Origin: Candidatus Omnitrophota bacterium
GTDB taxonomy: Bacteria; Omnitrophota; Koll11; Zapsychrales; Fredricksoniimonadaceae
Direction: 5' to 3'
NCBI GenBank assembly: GCA_023247595.1
Contig: JAHFGF010000048.1
Location: 1 to 9,725, forward strand
Length of the DNA: 9,725 bases
Part shown: positions 1 to 7,310 of the stretch, in pieces
Numbering within the stretch: the stretch's first letter is position 1
How the letters are laid out: each line of letters opens with the position of its first letter
Translations under genes and position numbers: made by a program
Notes under the pieces: model-generated
Database searches by the model: none
Told to the model about the DNA's origin: nothing
The model's input: the letters and a program-made list of their open reading frames with translations, nothing else

Positions 1-1452
1 CATATACGGATCCGCCATCATTTCTATCGTCTGGGAAAAATATTTAATAGCCTCTTCATCATTTCCAGCCTGCGCGTAGGCGGTCGCGAGGCTTAAATGC
101 ACCCGCGCTTTTTCGGGAGATTTCTGCAGGACATCTTCCCATAAAGTGACATCGCTATCCCACACGCGATTGCGTTTAAAAGTTACGACGGAAAAAACTA
201 ACCCAGCGATTACGAAAACAGTTATTAGCGTCCGAGAATTCTTAAATAAAAACATCATCCCCAAACAAAACGCCGGCAAGAAACCCGTCAGCGCCAGGTA
301 AAGTTTGTGTTCAAACATCACGTGCGCGCGCGGCACAAGATTGGAAGAAAGCGTCAGAAAAAACCAAAACACAGAAAACGCGAGTAACGGATTTTTCCGT
401 CGGAAAACCAACGCGCTTACCAGCAGCCCGGCTAATAAAAGAAAACAAAATACGGCTCCCGGGTCCGTCAGCGATGACACCATCGGAAAATCGTAATCAA
501 GATTTAATCCAGCCGGAAAAAAAATCAGACGTAAAAATGTTGCGAAGACCTTTAACTGCGTCAACAAATAGGTTCCCGGCGTCAACACATCGCCCAAATG
601 CGACTGGGATAAGTATGGAGTTGTTAATTTGGACACATACTGAAATTGAAATGCCGCAGGAACTAGAATTAAGAAAAGCGCTATTAAAGAAATTATCGCC
701 CACGCCGGAAAAGCTTTCCGCGCGCGTTCTTCTTTTTCTTTTCTAAAGAAATACCATTCGACCATCAGGATCATCAACGGCAGGCTCACAGCGGTTTCTT
801 TACTAAACGTAGCCAAAAGGCCGCTTACAAATGAAATCGCAAAGTACAAACGGCTTTGGCCTTCCGAAGTCCGCGCCCGAAGATAAAAAAGAACCGCGGC
901 GGCGTAAAACATTGCCGCCAGCGACTCGCTGCGCTGGCTGATATAGCTGACCGCTTGCGTATTGACCGGATGGGCCAAGAATAATAACGCCGCCACAAAC
1001 GGCATCTCTTTGGTCCATCGTTCCGAAGGATCGATGGCAGAAATTTGTATTTGATGCCTTTGCCTTTTTTTAACAGAACCCTGCGTTGATCCGGTAGAAA
1101 AAGGTTTCCTATAAAACATAAACATCCACTCACCCAATTGCCAAACCAAGAGAACCGTCGTCAGATGAATAATAATATTCACCAGATGATAGCCGAACGC
1201 ATCCAACTGATGGACATAAAAATTTAACGCGAATGTTATATAGGTTACGAATCTCGACGGCTGGGACTTGATAATCTCGCGGATTGTCAACGGCCAATCC
1301 GGAAGATAATGGATGCTTTTGTTGGAAACAACTGTTATGGCATCGTCGAAGTGAAAAGGGTCATCCAAAGATTGGTAATACAGACCCGTGGTCAGCAAAA
1401 GAACAAAAATGAATTTTAACAACACATGCTTTGGATACGGCGTCACATTCAT
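1..1452 (-). CDS. GT-C type membrane glycosyltransferase with TPR (TMTC-like), 3' part cut off
   Basis: Reads open for 484 codons from an ATG at 1450-1452 to the window edge, so the C-terminus is missing. The protein has a first membrane segment near residues 9-24, then an FHFDD acidic motif (34-38) in the first outer loop. This is the loop where TMTC/PMT-like GT-C enzymes carry their acidic residues. Further family-like stretches are FVAALLFLAHPVNTQAVSYI (152-171), SQRSESLAAMF (172-182), FSKETAVSLPL (216-226), a TQL..F..FLRLIFFP segment (298-313), and SNLVPR..V.FEHKLYLAL (370-388). Several more membrane helices lie between. Residues 445-480 look like one TPR and presumably continue beyond the window. 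The family transfers sugars from lipid-linked donors to proteins outside the membrane; donor and target here are unknown. A charged insertion at 115-150 is unusual. The Shine-Dalgarno is weak. A repeat lies 35 bases upstream of the start, so promoter and repeat may interact. Confidence 0.85.
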   Translation of the reverse strand, partial: MNVTPYPKHVLLKFIFVLLLTTGLYYQSLDDPFHFDDAITVVSNKSIHYLPDWPLTIREIIKSQPSRFVTYITFALNFYVHQLDAFGYHLVNIIIHLTTVLLVWQLGEWMFMFYRKPFSTGSTQGSVKKRQRHQIQISAIDPSERWTKEMPFVAALLFLAHPVNTQAVSYISQRSESLAAMFYAAAVLFYLRARTSEGQSRLYFAISFVSGLLATFSKETAVSLPLMILMVEWYFFRKEKEERARKAFPAWAIISLIALFLILVPAAFQFQYVSKLTTPYLSQSHLGDVLTPGTYLLTQLKVFATFLRLIFFPAGLNLDYDFPMVSSLTDPGAVFCFLLLAGLLVSALVFRRKNPLLAFSVFWFFLTLSSNLVPRAHVMFEHKLYLALTGFLPAFCLGMMFLFKNSRTLITVFVIAGLVFSVVTFKRNRVWDSDVTLWEDVLQKSPEKARVHLSLATAYAQAGNDEEAIKYFSQTIEMMADPYM

Positions 1453-1487
1453 AAATAACCATCTGTCTTCATTGCTGTCTAAATTAC

Positions 1488-1608
1488 CGTCATTACGGCT
1501 GAGCCCCCGGTCTGCCACCTGGCGAAGCCGGGGCAGGCAGGTGACAGGCCGGGGAGCGGAGCTTCAGCCCTTCGCTTGCCTGCCTCAGGCAAGGGCTTCG
1601 CAATGACG
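1488..1608. repeat. GC-rich inverted-repeat element, MITE/REP-like, intergenic
   Basis: Ends are imperfect inverted repeats: CGTCATTACGG with GAGCCC on the left, and GGGCTTCG with CAATGACG on the right. Inside, 1505-1521 and 1538-1554 are inverted copies matching at 15 of 17 positions around a 16-base spacer. CTTGCCTG (1575-1582) and CAGGCAAG (1586-1593) form a hairpin with a 3-base loop, widened by AGCCC/GGGCT. The block is much richer in GC than the AT-rich DNA around it. The CGTCATTGCGAAG-type end is typical of dispersed intergenic repeats in several bacterial phyla (known pattern); copy number in this genome cannot be seen. No target duplication was found. A short open frame on the minus strand across it (1493-1696) is best taken as chance. 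Confidence 0.7.
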
Positions 1609-1713
1609 AACGATTCATGTCTCGATAAACCTTGTCGTCGAAAAATATTCTTTTATTGAGGCATGCATGATCTGTCTTACTAAACAGTTCCAGCAAAAAA
1701 ATTGCCGTCGGAA

Positions 1714-2310
1714 TTAACTTTTTTTCTTATTCCGTTTGATAATTTCCTGATACCGAAAACAATCAACCGTGTGGTCGTTGACCATTCCCGTCGCCTGCAT
1801 ATGCGCGTAAATAACCGTGGGGCCTAAAAATTTAAATCCCCTCAACTTTAAGTCGCGGGCCAAAGCCTCTGCTTCAGGCGTGATGGCCGGAAGTTCTTTG
1901 AGGCTTTTCCATTTATTAACCTTTGTTTTTCCGCCGACAAAACGCCAGATGTATTTAGAAAAAGCGCTAAACTCTTTTTGGATTTCCAAAAAACGCTGGG
2001 CATTATTGATGGCCGCAAGAATCTTCAAGCGATTGCGGATAATCCCCGCGTTGCCCAAAAGACGTTCAACATCTTTGGCCGTAAACCGGGCGACTTTGAC
2101 AGGGTCAAATTGGGCAAACGCCTGACGGTAATTTTCGCGTTTGCGAAGCACGGTCGCCCAACTCAAACCTGCTTGGGCGGATTCCAAAACCAAAAATTCA
2201 AAAATTTTCCGGTCATCATAAACCGGCACGCCCCATTCATGATCATGATAATCACGGTAAAGCGGGTCTTCAAATGAGTTCCACGGACATCGTTTTTTCT
2301 CGGTTGTCAT
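1714..2310 (-). CDS. tag: DNA-3-methyladenine glycosylase I
   Basis: Removes 3-methyladenine from alkylated DNA in the cytoplasm, starting base excision repair. The 198-residue protein aligns along its length with E. coli Tag (187 aa). The zinc ligands of the family are present: Cys8, His22, His180 and Cys184 (E. coli Cys4, His17, His175, Cys179). The segment from YHDHEWGVP to LESAQAGLSW carries Glu43 at the position of the conserved base-recognition Glu38. FDPVKVA, NAGIIRNRLKI and RGFKFLGPT are also typical. The start at 2308-2310 has an AAGGA Shine-Dalgarno 8 bases upstream. It follows the flavin-reductase-like gene by 27 bases on the same strand, so the two are probably co-transcribed. The C-terminal tail is lysine-rich (RNKKKS). 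Nothing indicates inactivation. Confidence 0.96.
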   Translation of the reverse strand: MTTEKKRCPWNSFEDPLYRDYHDHEWGVPVYDDRKIFEFLVLESAQAGLSWATVLRKRENYRQAFAQFDPVKVARFTAKDVERLLGNAGIIRNRLKILAAINNAQRFLEIQKEFSAFSKYIWRFVGGKTKVNKWKSLKELPAITPEAEALARDLKLRGFKFLGPTVIYAHMQATGMVNDHTVDCFRYQEIIKRNKKKS

Positions 2311-2337
2311 AATTCCAATCCTTTTAGAAATACTGCC

Positions 2338-3006
2338 TCAACTCGGACGTTTTATTTCAAAAGTTTTTCCCAAAGATGCATAACCCGCCCCGCCAAGCCT
2401 TGCCAAAGGATTAAGCTTTGCAGGGTCGACCTTGATTCTTCCATTGTTAGTGGAAACAATCGCGTCATCCATCCAAATGATTTTAATTTCCCCCAAAATA
2501 AGCGCTTGCGGGGCTGAGCCGATCTCAATGATCTTGTGCTTCTGACAAAAAAATGCAATCCGCGGGCCAACAATCCGCGGCAGACGAAAGCCGTCAACAT
2601 GTTCTGTTTGTAAATTGGACTTCGTTAATTCAGAATCTCCGTGAGAAAGCGCGGCCGAGGTGGCCACAACCGTAGAGGCGTGTTCTTCCGACGGGATATG
2701 CACGACAAAATCCGACCGTTCCTGGATATTAACCCACGTATCTTTGCGCACGGCGTCATCCTTCCAGCCGACGGAGATCATCAGGATGGGCGGTTCAGAC
2801 GTGATGGCGTTAAAAAAAGAAAACGGCGCCAGATTAAAACTGCCGCCGTTATCGGAAAGGACCCAAGCAATCGGACGAGGAATGACAGCCTGGATCATCA
2901 AAAAATACATTTGTTCATGACTCACCTGTGAACTGTTGACAATCACTATAAATCTAACTCCCGATGGAAAATAGTTGCCTAAAAGCTTGTTGTAGTTTAC
3001 TTTCAT
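2338..3006 (-). CDS. Flavin reductase-like FMN-binding protein
   Basis: Member of the flavin reductase-like split-barrel family, which binds FMN and reduces flavin with NAD(P)H or acts as a small flavoprotein. The hallmark is AVIPRPIAWVLS followed by GG.FNLAPFSFFNAITSEPPIL, where the FMN phosphate and ring bind. DTWVNI..R.DFVVHI and GEIKIIWMDDAIV also fit. The start is uncertain. ATG at 3004-3006 (MKVNYNKL) is close to a good promoter but has no clear Shine-Dalgarno; TTG at 3010-3012 is another option. GTG at 2944-2946 has GGGAG upstream and would give an N-terminus (about 40 residues before the FNLAPFS motif) closer to the family norm. The substrate cannot be told from sequence. It lies upstream of tag in the same unit, but no functional link is evident. 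Confidence 0.88.
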   Translation of the reverse strand: MKVNYNKLLGNYFPSGVRFIVIVNSSQVSHEQMYFLMIQAVIPRPIAWVLSDNGGSFNLAPFSFFNAITSEPPILMISVGWKDDAVRKDTWVNIQERSDFVVHIPSEEHASTVVATSAALSHGDSELTKSNLQTEHVDGFRLPRIVGPRIAFFCQKHKIIEIGSAPQALILGEIKIIWMDDAIVSTNNGRIKVDPAKLNPLARLGGAGYASLGKTFEIKRPS

Positions 3007-3031
3007 AAACAAAGTTATGGAAGAAATATTT

Positions 3032-3060
3032 TCTATAGACCTTTTGATATTCTTTGTTAA
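3032..3060 (-). promoter_or_regulatory. Sigma70-type promoter for the flavin reductase-tag unit
   Basis: On the minus strand TTAACA (3060-3055; 5 of 6 to consensus) is followed after exactly 17 bases by TATAGA (3037-3032; 4 of 6). A transcript would begin near 3025, about 20 bases before the ATG at 3006. The -35 box overlaps the left strand of the structured element's closing helix, so the two could influence each other. Predicted from pattern only. Confidence 0.5.
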
Positions 3061-3369
3061 TGTAACGTGAGTTCAATCTAAGCCTGGCTCAAGTGTGAGG
3101 GTTGGGATGAACGTGAATTGAGACCTACACAATTTCTTTAGAGACTTATTAGAGGAATTGTGTGCGGGCTCGTTGAACGGAATCACAATCCTCACACTTG
3201 AGCGATACGCATATGGGAGAGATTCCATTTAATCCATACGGCTCCACGATCCGCTAGTTCATTATTCTAATGATTCTTTAAAGAAATGAACTAAGGATCA
3301 AGTCGCCTTTATGGCTTAAACGGAATCTCTCCCGCTTAAAGCGCGTTATGTCGAACTCACGTTAATTAA
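3057..3369 (+). ncRNA. Large structured element: closing helix plus two long hairpin arms (putative RNA or tgt leader)
   Basis: Three sets of long complementary segments are nested. Closing helix P1: TAACGTGAGTTC (3063-3074) pairs perfectly with 3353-3364, and TTAAT (3057-3061) with 3365-3369 after one bulged G. Arm A (3087-3203): a perfect 14-bp stem (3087-3100 with 3190-3203), continuing through short helices to 3127-3140 with 3150-3163 and a 9-base loop. Arm B (3215-3333): a perfect 12-bp stem (3215-3226 with 3322-3333), then TTTAA, CCATA and GGC helices, GATCC/GGATC (3248-3252/3295-3299), and TAGTTCATT with 3285-3293. TAAGC (3079-3083) can also pair with GCTTA (3334-3338). About six G-T pairs are seen on the plus strand, while only about two helix-flanking mismatches would become wobbles on the minus strand, so a plus-strand RNA is favoured. 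It matches no RNA family I recognise. It ends 15 bases before tgt, so it may be a leader. No clear plus-strand promoter was found. A palindromic mobile element is the alternative. Confidence 0.6.
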
Positions 3370-3372
3370 TAA

Positions 3373-4527
<1,155 letters not shown>

Positions 4528-5202
4528 ATGCTGCGTTTTGATATCATTACTATTTTTCCTGATGTGTTTTCTAGAATTCTCAATGAGTCCATCATCAAAA
4601 GAGCCCAGGGAAAGAAAAAGATTGTAATCAAGATCCACAACCTCCGGGATTACACCAAGGACAAGCATTACAAGGTGGATGACCGTCCTTTCGGCGGAGG
4701 GCCCGGGATGGTGCTATCTCCGCAGCCTCTTTTTGATGCGGTTAAACGCATCAAAGGCCGGAGAAATGCCAAAGTTATTTACATGGACCCGGCGGGGAAG
4801 ACTTTTCATCAAGCCCAAGCAAAACAGTTGACAAAAGAACGAAATTTGATTATTATCTGTGGCCATTACGAGGGAATTGACGACCGCGTTCGTACGGAGC
4901 TGGTCGATGAATGTATCTCCATCGGCGACTATATTCTTACCGGGGGAGAGATTCCGGCAATGGTTGTGGTTGATGCTGTTACCCGTTTGATTCCAGGTGT
5001 TTTGGGTAAAGAAGAGTCGTTGGCAGTTGAAACATTTGAAAATAATTTGCTGGAAGCTCCGGTCTATACGCGTCCCGCAAATTTTCGTGGTATAAAAGTT
5101 CCTGATGTGTTATTATCGGGCAATCATTTAGCCATTAAACAATGGCAGCAAGAGCAAGCATTAAAGCGTACGAAAAAGTTTCGTCCGGATTTACTGAAAT
5201 AG
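4528..5202 (+). CDS. trmD: tRNA (guanine37-N1)-methyltransferase
   Basis: Methylates N1 of G37 next to the anticodon, using S-adenosylmethionine, which prevents +1 frameshifting. It shows the TrmD trefoil-knot signature: DDRPFGGGPGMV (51-62), GHYEGIDDRV (112-121), SIGDYILTGGE (131-141) and R153 in RLIPGVLG. At the position of the catalytic Asp169 of E. coli TrmD my alignment gives Glu168 (AVETFENNLLE). This is a conservative change that should be checked. LLSGNH and the RPDLLK end are typical. At 224 residues it lacks part of the C-terminal extension of E. coli (255). Its ATG follows the tgt stop with no gap, implying coupled translation from one transcript. rplS starts 17 bases after its stop, the usual trmD-rplS order. 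Confidence 0.97.
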   Translation: MLRFDIITIFPDVFSRILNESIIKRAQGKKKIVIKIHNLRDYTKDKHYKVDDRPFGGGPGMVLSPQPLFDAVKRIKGRRNAKVIYMDPAGKTFHQAQAKQLTKERNLIIICGHYEGIDDRVRTELVDECISIGDYILTGGEIPAMVVVDAVTRLIPGVLGKEESLAVETFENNLLEAPVYTRPANFRGIKVPDVLLSGNHLAIKQWQQEQALKRTKKFRPDLLK

Positions 5203-5207
5203 AAGTT

Positions 5208-5213
5208 AAGGAG
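5208..5213 (+). promoter_or_regulatory. Ribosome binding site fixing the rplS start
   Basis: AAGGAG lies 6 bases before the ATG at 5220. The in-frame ATG at 5214 would touch it and is unlikely, and an in-frame ATG at 5142 lies inside trmD. Confidence 0.8.
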
Positions 5214-5219
5214 ATGGTT

Positions 5220-5612
5220 ATGGTCGCTTCCGCATTAGAAAAGTTAAAAGAAAGTGAAAACAAGTTTCTCCGTAAAGATTTACCCGCGATTAATGTCGGT
5301 GATTTTATCAAAATGCGCGTGAAGGTCAAAGAAGCGGAAAAAATTCGTATCCATCCTTTTGAAGGAACCATAATCAAAATTAATGGGAGTGGTTCAAAAT
5401 CAACATTTACTGTCAGAAAAATTTCATTTGGTGAAGGTGTGGAGAGAATTTTTCCGGTTCATTCTCCGGTTATTGAAAGCCTTCAGGTTGTCAGTAAAGG
5501 TGTCACCAAGCGGGCCAGATTATATTTTCTTAGGGATCGCGTTGGTAAGAAAGCCCGGCTGCGTAAAGATATGCAGCAGGAAGTTCCCACGACTACTGTT
5601 GCCGCCGTTTAA
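5220..5612 (+). CDS. rplS: Large-subunit ribosomal protein bL19
   Basis: Protein of the 50S subunit at the interface with the small subunit. With the start at 5220 it has 130 residues, slightly longer than E. coli L19 (115). The family core is clear: NVGDFIKMRVKVKE, EKIRIHPFEGTII, TFTVRKISFGEGVERIFPVH, SPVIESLQVV and RARLYFLRD followed by RVGKKARLRKD. The usual RRGGG loop after FEG is replaced by KINGSGSKS. A short tail (QQEVPTTTVAAV) follows the last conserved basic block. It is the third gene of tgt-trmD-rplS and is followed at once by a strong hairpin terminator, so ribosomal-protein-level expression may end here. Confidence 0.97.
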   Translation: MVASALEKLKESENKFLRKDLPAINVGDFIKMRVKVKEAEKIRIHPFEGTIIKINGSGSKSTFTVRKISFGEGVERIFPVHSPVIESLQVVSKGVTKRARLYFLRDRVGKKARLRKDMQQEVPTTTVAAV

Positions 5613-5615
5613 TTT

Positions 5616-5650
5616 AAACCCTGTGCCGTAAGGTACAGGGTTTTCTTTTC
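5616..5650 (+). terminator. Rho-independent terminator after rplS
   Basis: AAACCCTGTGCC (5616-5627) pairs with GGTACAGGGTTT (5632-5643): 12 pairs with one G-T wobble and a GTAA loop of the GNRA class, followed by TTTTCTTTTC. rnhB begins only 21 bases later with no promoter visible in between, so read-through (attenuation) probably supplies rnhB-yraN. Confidence 0.9.
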
Positions 5651-5670
5651 CCCCACATCACGAAACATTT

Positions 5671-6318
5671 ATGCTTAAATTTGAAGAAGAAGCCCGTCTC
5701 AAAGGCTATCGTTTCATCATCGGTGTTGATGAAGCTGGACGTGGCCCTTTGGCTGGTCCGGTTGTCTCCGCAGCTGTGATGCTTAAAAGCACAGCATTTC
5801 AAAATAAAATTGATGACTCCAAAAAAATGTCTGATAAACAACGGGAACGGGCGTTTATGGAAATTTTTGAAAACGGATATGTTGGGCTGGGGATCATGAG
5901 TGAATCGGTCATTGATACGGCTAATATTTTGCAGGCTACTTTTTTTTCAATGGCGAACGCGGTCAGACAGCTCGTCCAAGGGCTGCCGCAAGAAGTCAGC
6001 CGTTTGGAGGCTTTTAACCAACAGGTTCTTTTATTGATTGACGGTCCGCATTTTAAAAGTGATTTACCCTATGCCAACCGTCCGATTATTGATGGAGACG
6101 CTCAAAGCTTGTCGATTGCTTGCGCGTCGATTGTGGCAAAAGTTTATCGCGACCGGATATTGAAAACATACGATGCGATTTATCCGGAATATGGATTTAA
6201 GGCCCACAAAGGATATCCGACCCGCGCTCATCGATTGGCAATTCAAAATATAGGATTATCACCGATACACCGCCGTTCGTTTCAAGTAAAAACCGTAACA
6301 GGTGGTATTAATGAATAG
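5671..6318 (+). CDS. rnhB: Ribonuclease HII
   Basis: Cleaves the RNA strand of RNA-DNA hybrids and removes single ribonucleotides from DNA. The metal-binding set is complete: Asp20 and Glu21 in GVDEAGRGPLAGP, Asp124 in LLIDGPHF and Asp143 in DGDAQSLSIACASIVAKVYRD. DDSKKMS and the YGFKAHKGYPT...HRRSF tail are also typical. At 215 residues it is of usual length, with a small insert before LLIDG (104-118). The Lys of the usual KGD motif is Asp here. There is no evident Shine-Dalgarno before the ATG at 5671. It lies just past the rplS terminator and overlaps yraN by 8 bases, the common trmD-rplS-rnhB-yraN order. Confidence 0.96.
   Translation: MLKFEEEARLKGYRFIIGVDEAGRGPLAGPVVSAAVMLKSTAFQNKIDDSKKMSDKQRERAFMEIFENGYVGLGIMSESVIDTANILQATFFSMANAVRQLVQGLPQEVSRLEAFNQQVLLLIDGPHFKSDLPYANRPIIDGDAQSLSIACASIVAKVYRDRILKTYDAIYPEYGFKAHKGYPTRAHRLAIQNIGLSPIHRRSFQVKTVTGGINE
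6300..6305 (+). promoter_or_regulatory. Ribosome binding site fixing the yraN start
   Basis: AGGTGG inside the 3' end of rnhB, 5 bases before ATG 6311. It selects that ATG over an in-frame GTG at 6302. Confidence 0.65.
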
Positions 6319-6673
6319 CCGTCTGTTGGGATTAAAAGGGGAAGAAGCGGCGGTTGAATTTTTAATTCAAAAAGGCTGCCGCATCATTACTAGGAATTAC
6401 CGCATCAAATTGGGTGAGGTGGATTTAATTGTCCTTGATTCCGGGTGCGTGTGCTTTGTAGAGGTCAAGGCTCGAAAGTTTTATCAAACTCCGCAGGAAG
6501 CTGTTTCTTTATCCAAGCAAAAGAAATTGACGCAATTAGCCCGGATTTATTTGAGGGACAATTATCGTCAGGGCAATGTCCGCTGCCGTTTTGACGTGGT
6601 CGCTGTTCAAGAGGATGAAACAGGGATTGCGCGCATCGAATGGTTTAAAAATGCCTTTGACGCGAGGGATTAA
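6311..6673 (+). CDS. yraN: UPF0102 (YraN-like) nuclease-fold protein
   Basis: A 120-residue member of the YraN/UPF0102 family, a small restriction-endonuclease-like fold of unsettled function that is often found beside rnhB. The family pattern is plain: GLKGEEAAVEFL, KGCRIITRNYR, GEVDLIV (conserved Glu and Asp of the nuclease core), then FVEVKAR (Glu and Lys), and FDVVAV near the end. All core residues are kept, so the fold should be intact. The start chosen has a good Shine-Dalgarno and overlaps the rnhB stop by 8 bases, indicating translational coupling. It is the last gene of this unit; a new promoter follows. Confidence 0.93.
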   Translation: MNSRLLGLKGEEAAVEFLIQKGCRIITRNYRIKLGEVDLIVLDSGCVCFVEVKARKFYQTPQEAVSLSKQKKLTQLARIYLRDNYRQGNVRCRFDVVAVQEDETGIARIEWFKNAFDARD

Positions 6674-6689
6674 ATTCCAACATAAGGTG

Positions 6690-6718
6690 TTGCAAAGGAA
6701 AGATCTTTTCGTTAATAT
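6690..6718 (+). promoter_or_regulatory. Sigma70-type promoter for the fchA-folD unit
   Basis: TTGCAA (6690-6695; 5 of 6) and TAATAT (6713-6718; 4 of 6) are separated by exactly 17 bases. Transcription would start near 6725, leaving a leader of about 100 bases before fchA in which I see no strong structure. A short dyad, CAACA (6678-6682) with TGTTG (6688-6692), overlaps the -35 box and could be a weak operator. Confidence 0.55.
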
Positions 6719-6824
6719 AAAACCATCAACGAAGTATTTTTTAAAATCATGCTTTAATCCCGACGATCATTGCACATTTGGTATGTCCTCAAACCGCACG
6801 CAATACACATCCGCTTAAGAAGTG

Positions 6825-7310
6825 ATGAAAGATTTCAAAGAAAATACCCTTCAGGAATATCTCGACCGGCTATCTGCGCGTGAGCCTGTTCCCGGCGGAG
6901 GATCCGCAGCCGCATTGTCCTCAGCTTTAGGCGCGGCACTAATCGCCATGGTGATTGAATATTCTTTGGGCAAAGGAAAACCACCTGCCGTTGAGAAAAA
7001 ATTAAAAAAAATTTTGGAAAAGGTCATTGGTTTTCGTAAAGAACTTTTATCGCTGGTCGATGAAGATGCCAAGGCCTATCTGGGTGTTGTCGCGGCCAGA
7101 AAGCTGGATAAGAAGATTCAGAAAACAGCTTCAAAGCGGGCCGGCAGAGTTCCAAAATTAATTTGCCGTTTGAGCTATCAGATTGTTGATATGACTCCGC
7201 TGGTCGTAGAACATGGCAATCCTCATTTATTAAGCGACGTGGAAGTTGCTTTAGAATTGCTTTTGGCGGGGTATCATTCGGCTTTAGTTATGGTAAGGGT
7301 CAATCAATGA
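6825..7310 (+). CDS. fchA: FchA-type methenyl-THF cyclohydrolase / cyclodeaminase family protein, short form
   Basis: Belongs to the formiminotransferase-cyclodeaminase C-domain family; stand-alone members such as FchA hydrolyse 5,10-methenyl-THF to 10-formyl-THF. The glycine-rich folate site is clear (PVPGGGSAAALSSALGAAL, 21-39), followed by VDEDAKAY (78-85), then HGNPHLLSDVEVALELL (130-146). The protein stops at 161 residues, just after the VRVN strand/helix. Typical members run about 200 and have another 40-45 residues of helix, so the C-terminal helices are missing. The frame overlaps folD as ATGA, so this stop is the native one. GTG at 6822 is an alternative start. The upstream AAGAAG is a modest Shine-Dalgarno. 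Coupling to a FolD that lacks the cyclohydrolase lysine supports a cyclohydrolase role rather than histidine breakdown. Confidence 0.88.
   Translation: MKDFKENTLQEYLDRLSAREPVPGGGSAAALSSALGAALIAMVIEYSLGKGKPPAVEKKLKKILEKVIGFRKELLSLVDEDAKAYLGVVAARKLDKKIQKTASKRAGRVPKLICRLSYQIVDMTPLVVEHGNPHLLSDVEVALELLLAGYHSALVMVRVNQ

Noticed and set aside
1493..1696. Minus-strand open frame of 67 codons upstream of the glycosyltransferase, possibly its displaced N-terminus
   Set aside because: It runs across the repeat in a different frame, has no recognisable domain, and the glycosyltransferase is already complete at its N-terminus.
1690..1730. Possible terminator behind tag (T run with CCGACGG dyad)
   Set aside because: The dyad leaves no room for a loop and the stem is too weak to claim.
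3013..3056. Plus-strand promoter for the structured element or tgt
   Set aside because: TATAGA (3034-3039) and TATTCT (3048-3053) occur, but neither has a matching -35 box at proper spacing.
3057..3369. preQ1 riboswitch because it precedes tgt
   Set aside because: Known preQ1 classes are far smaller and none of their conserved loops or pseudoknot sequences could be recognised here.
6783..6818. Eleven-codon open frame (MSSNRTQYTSA) just before fchA as a leader peptide
   Set aside because: There is no clear Shine-Dalgarno, no run of regulatory codons and no attenuator hairpin after it.
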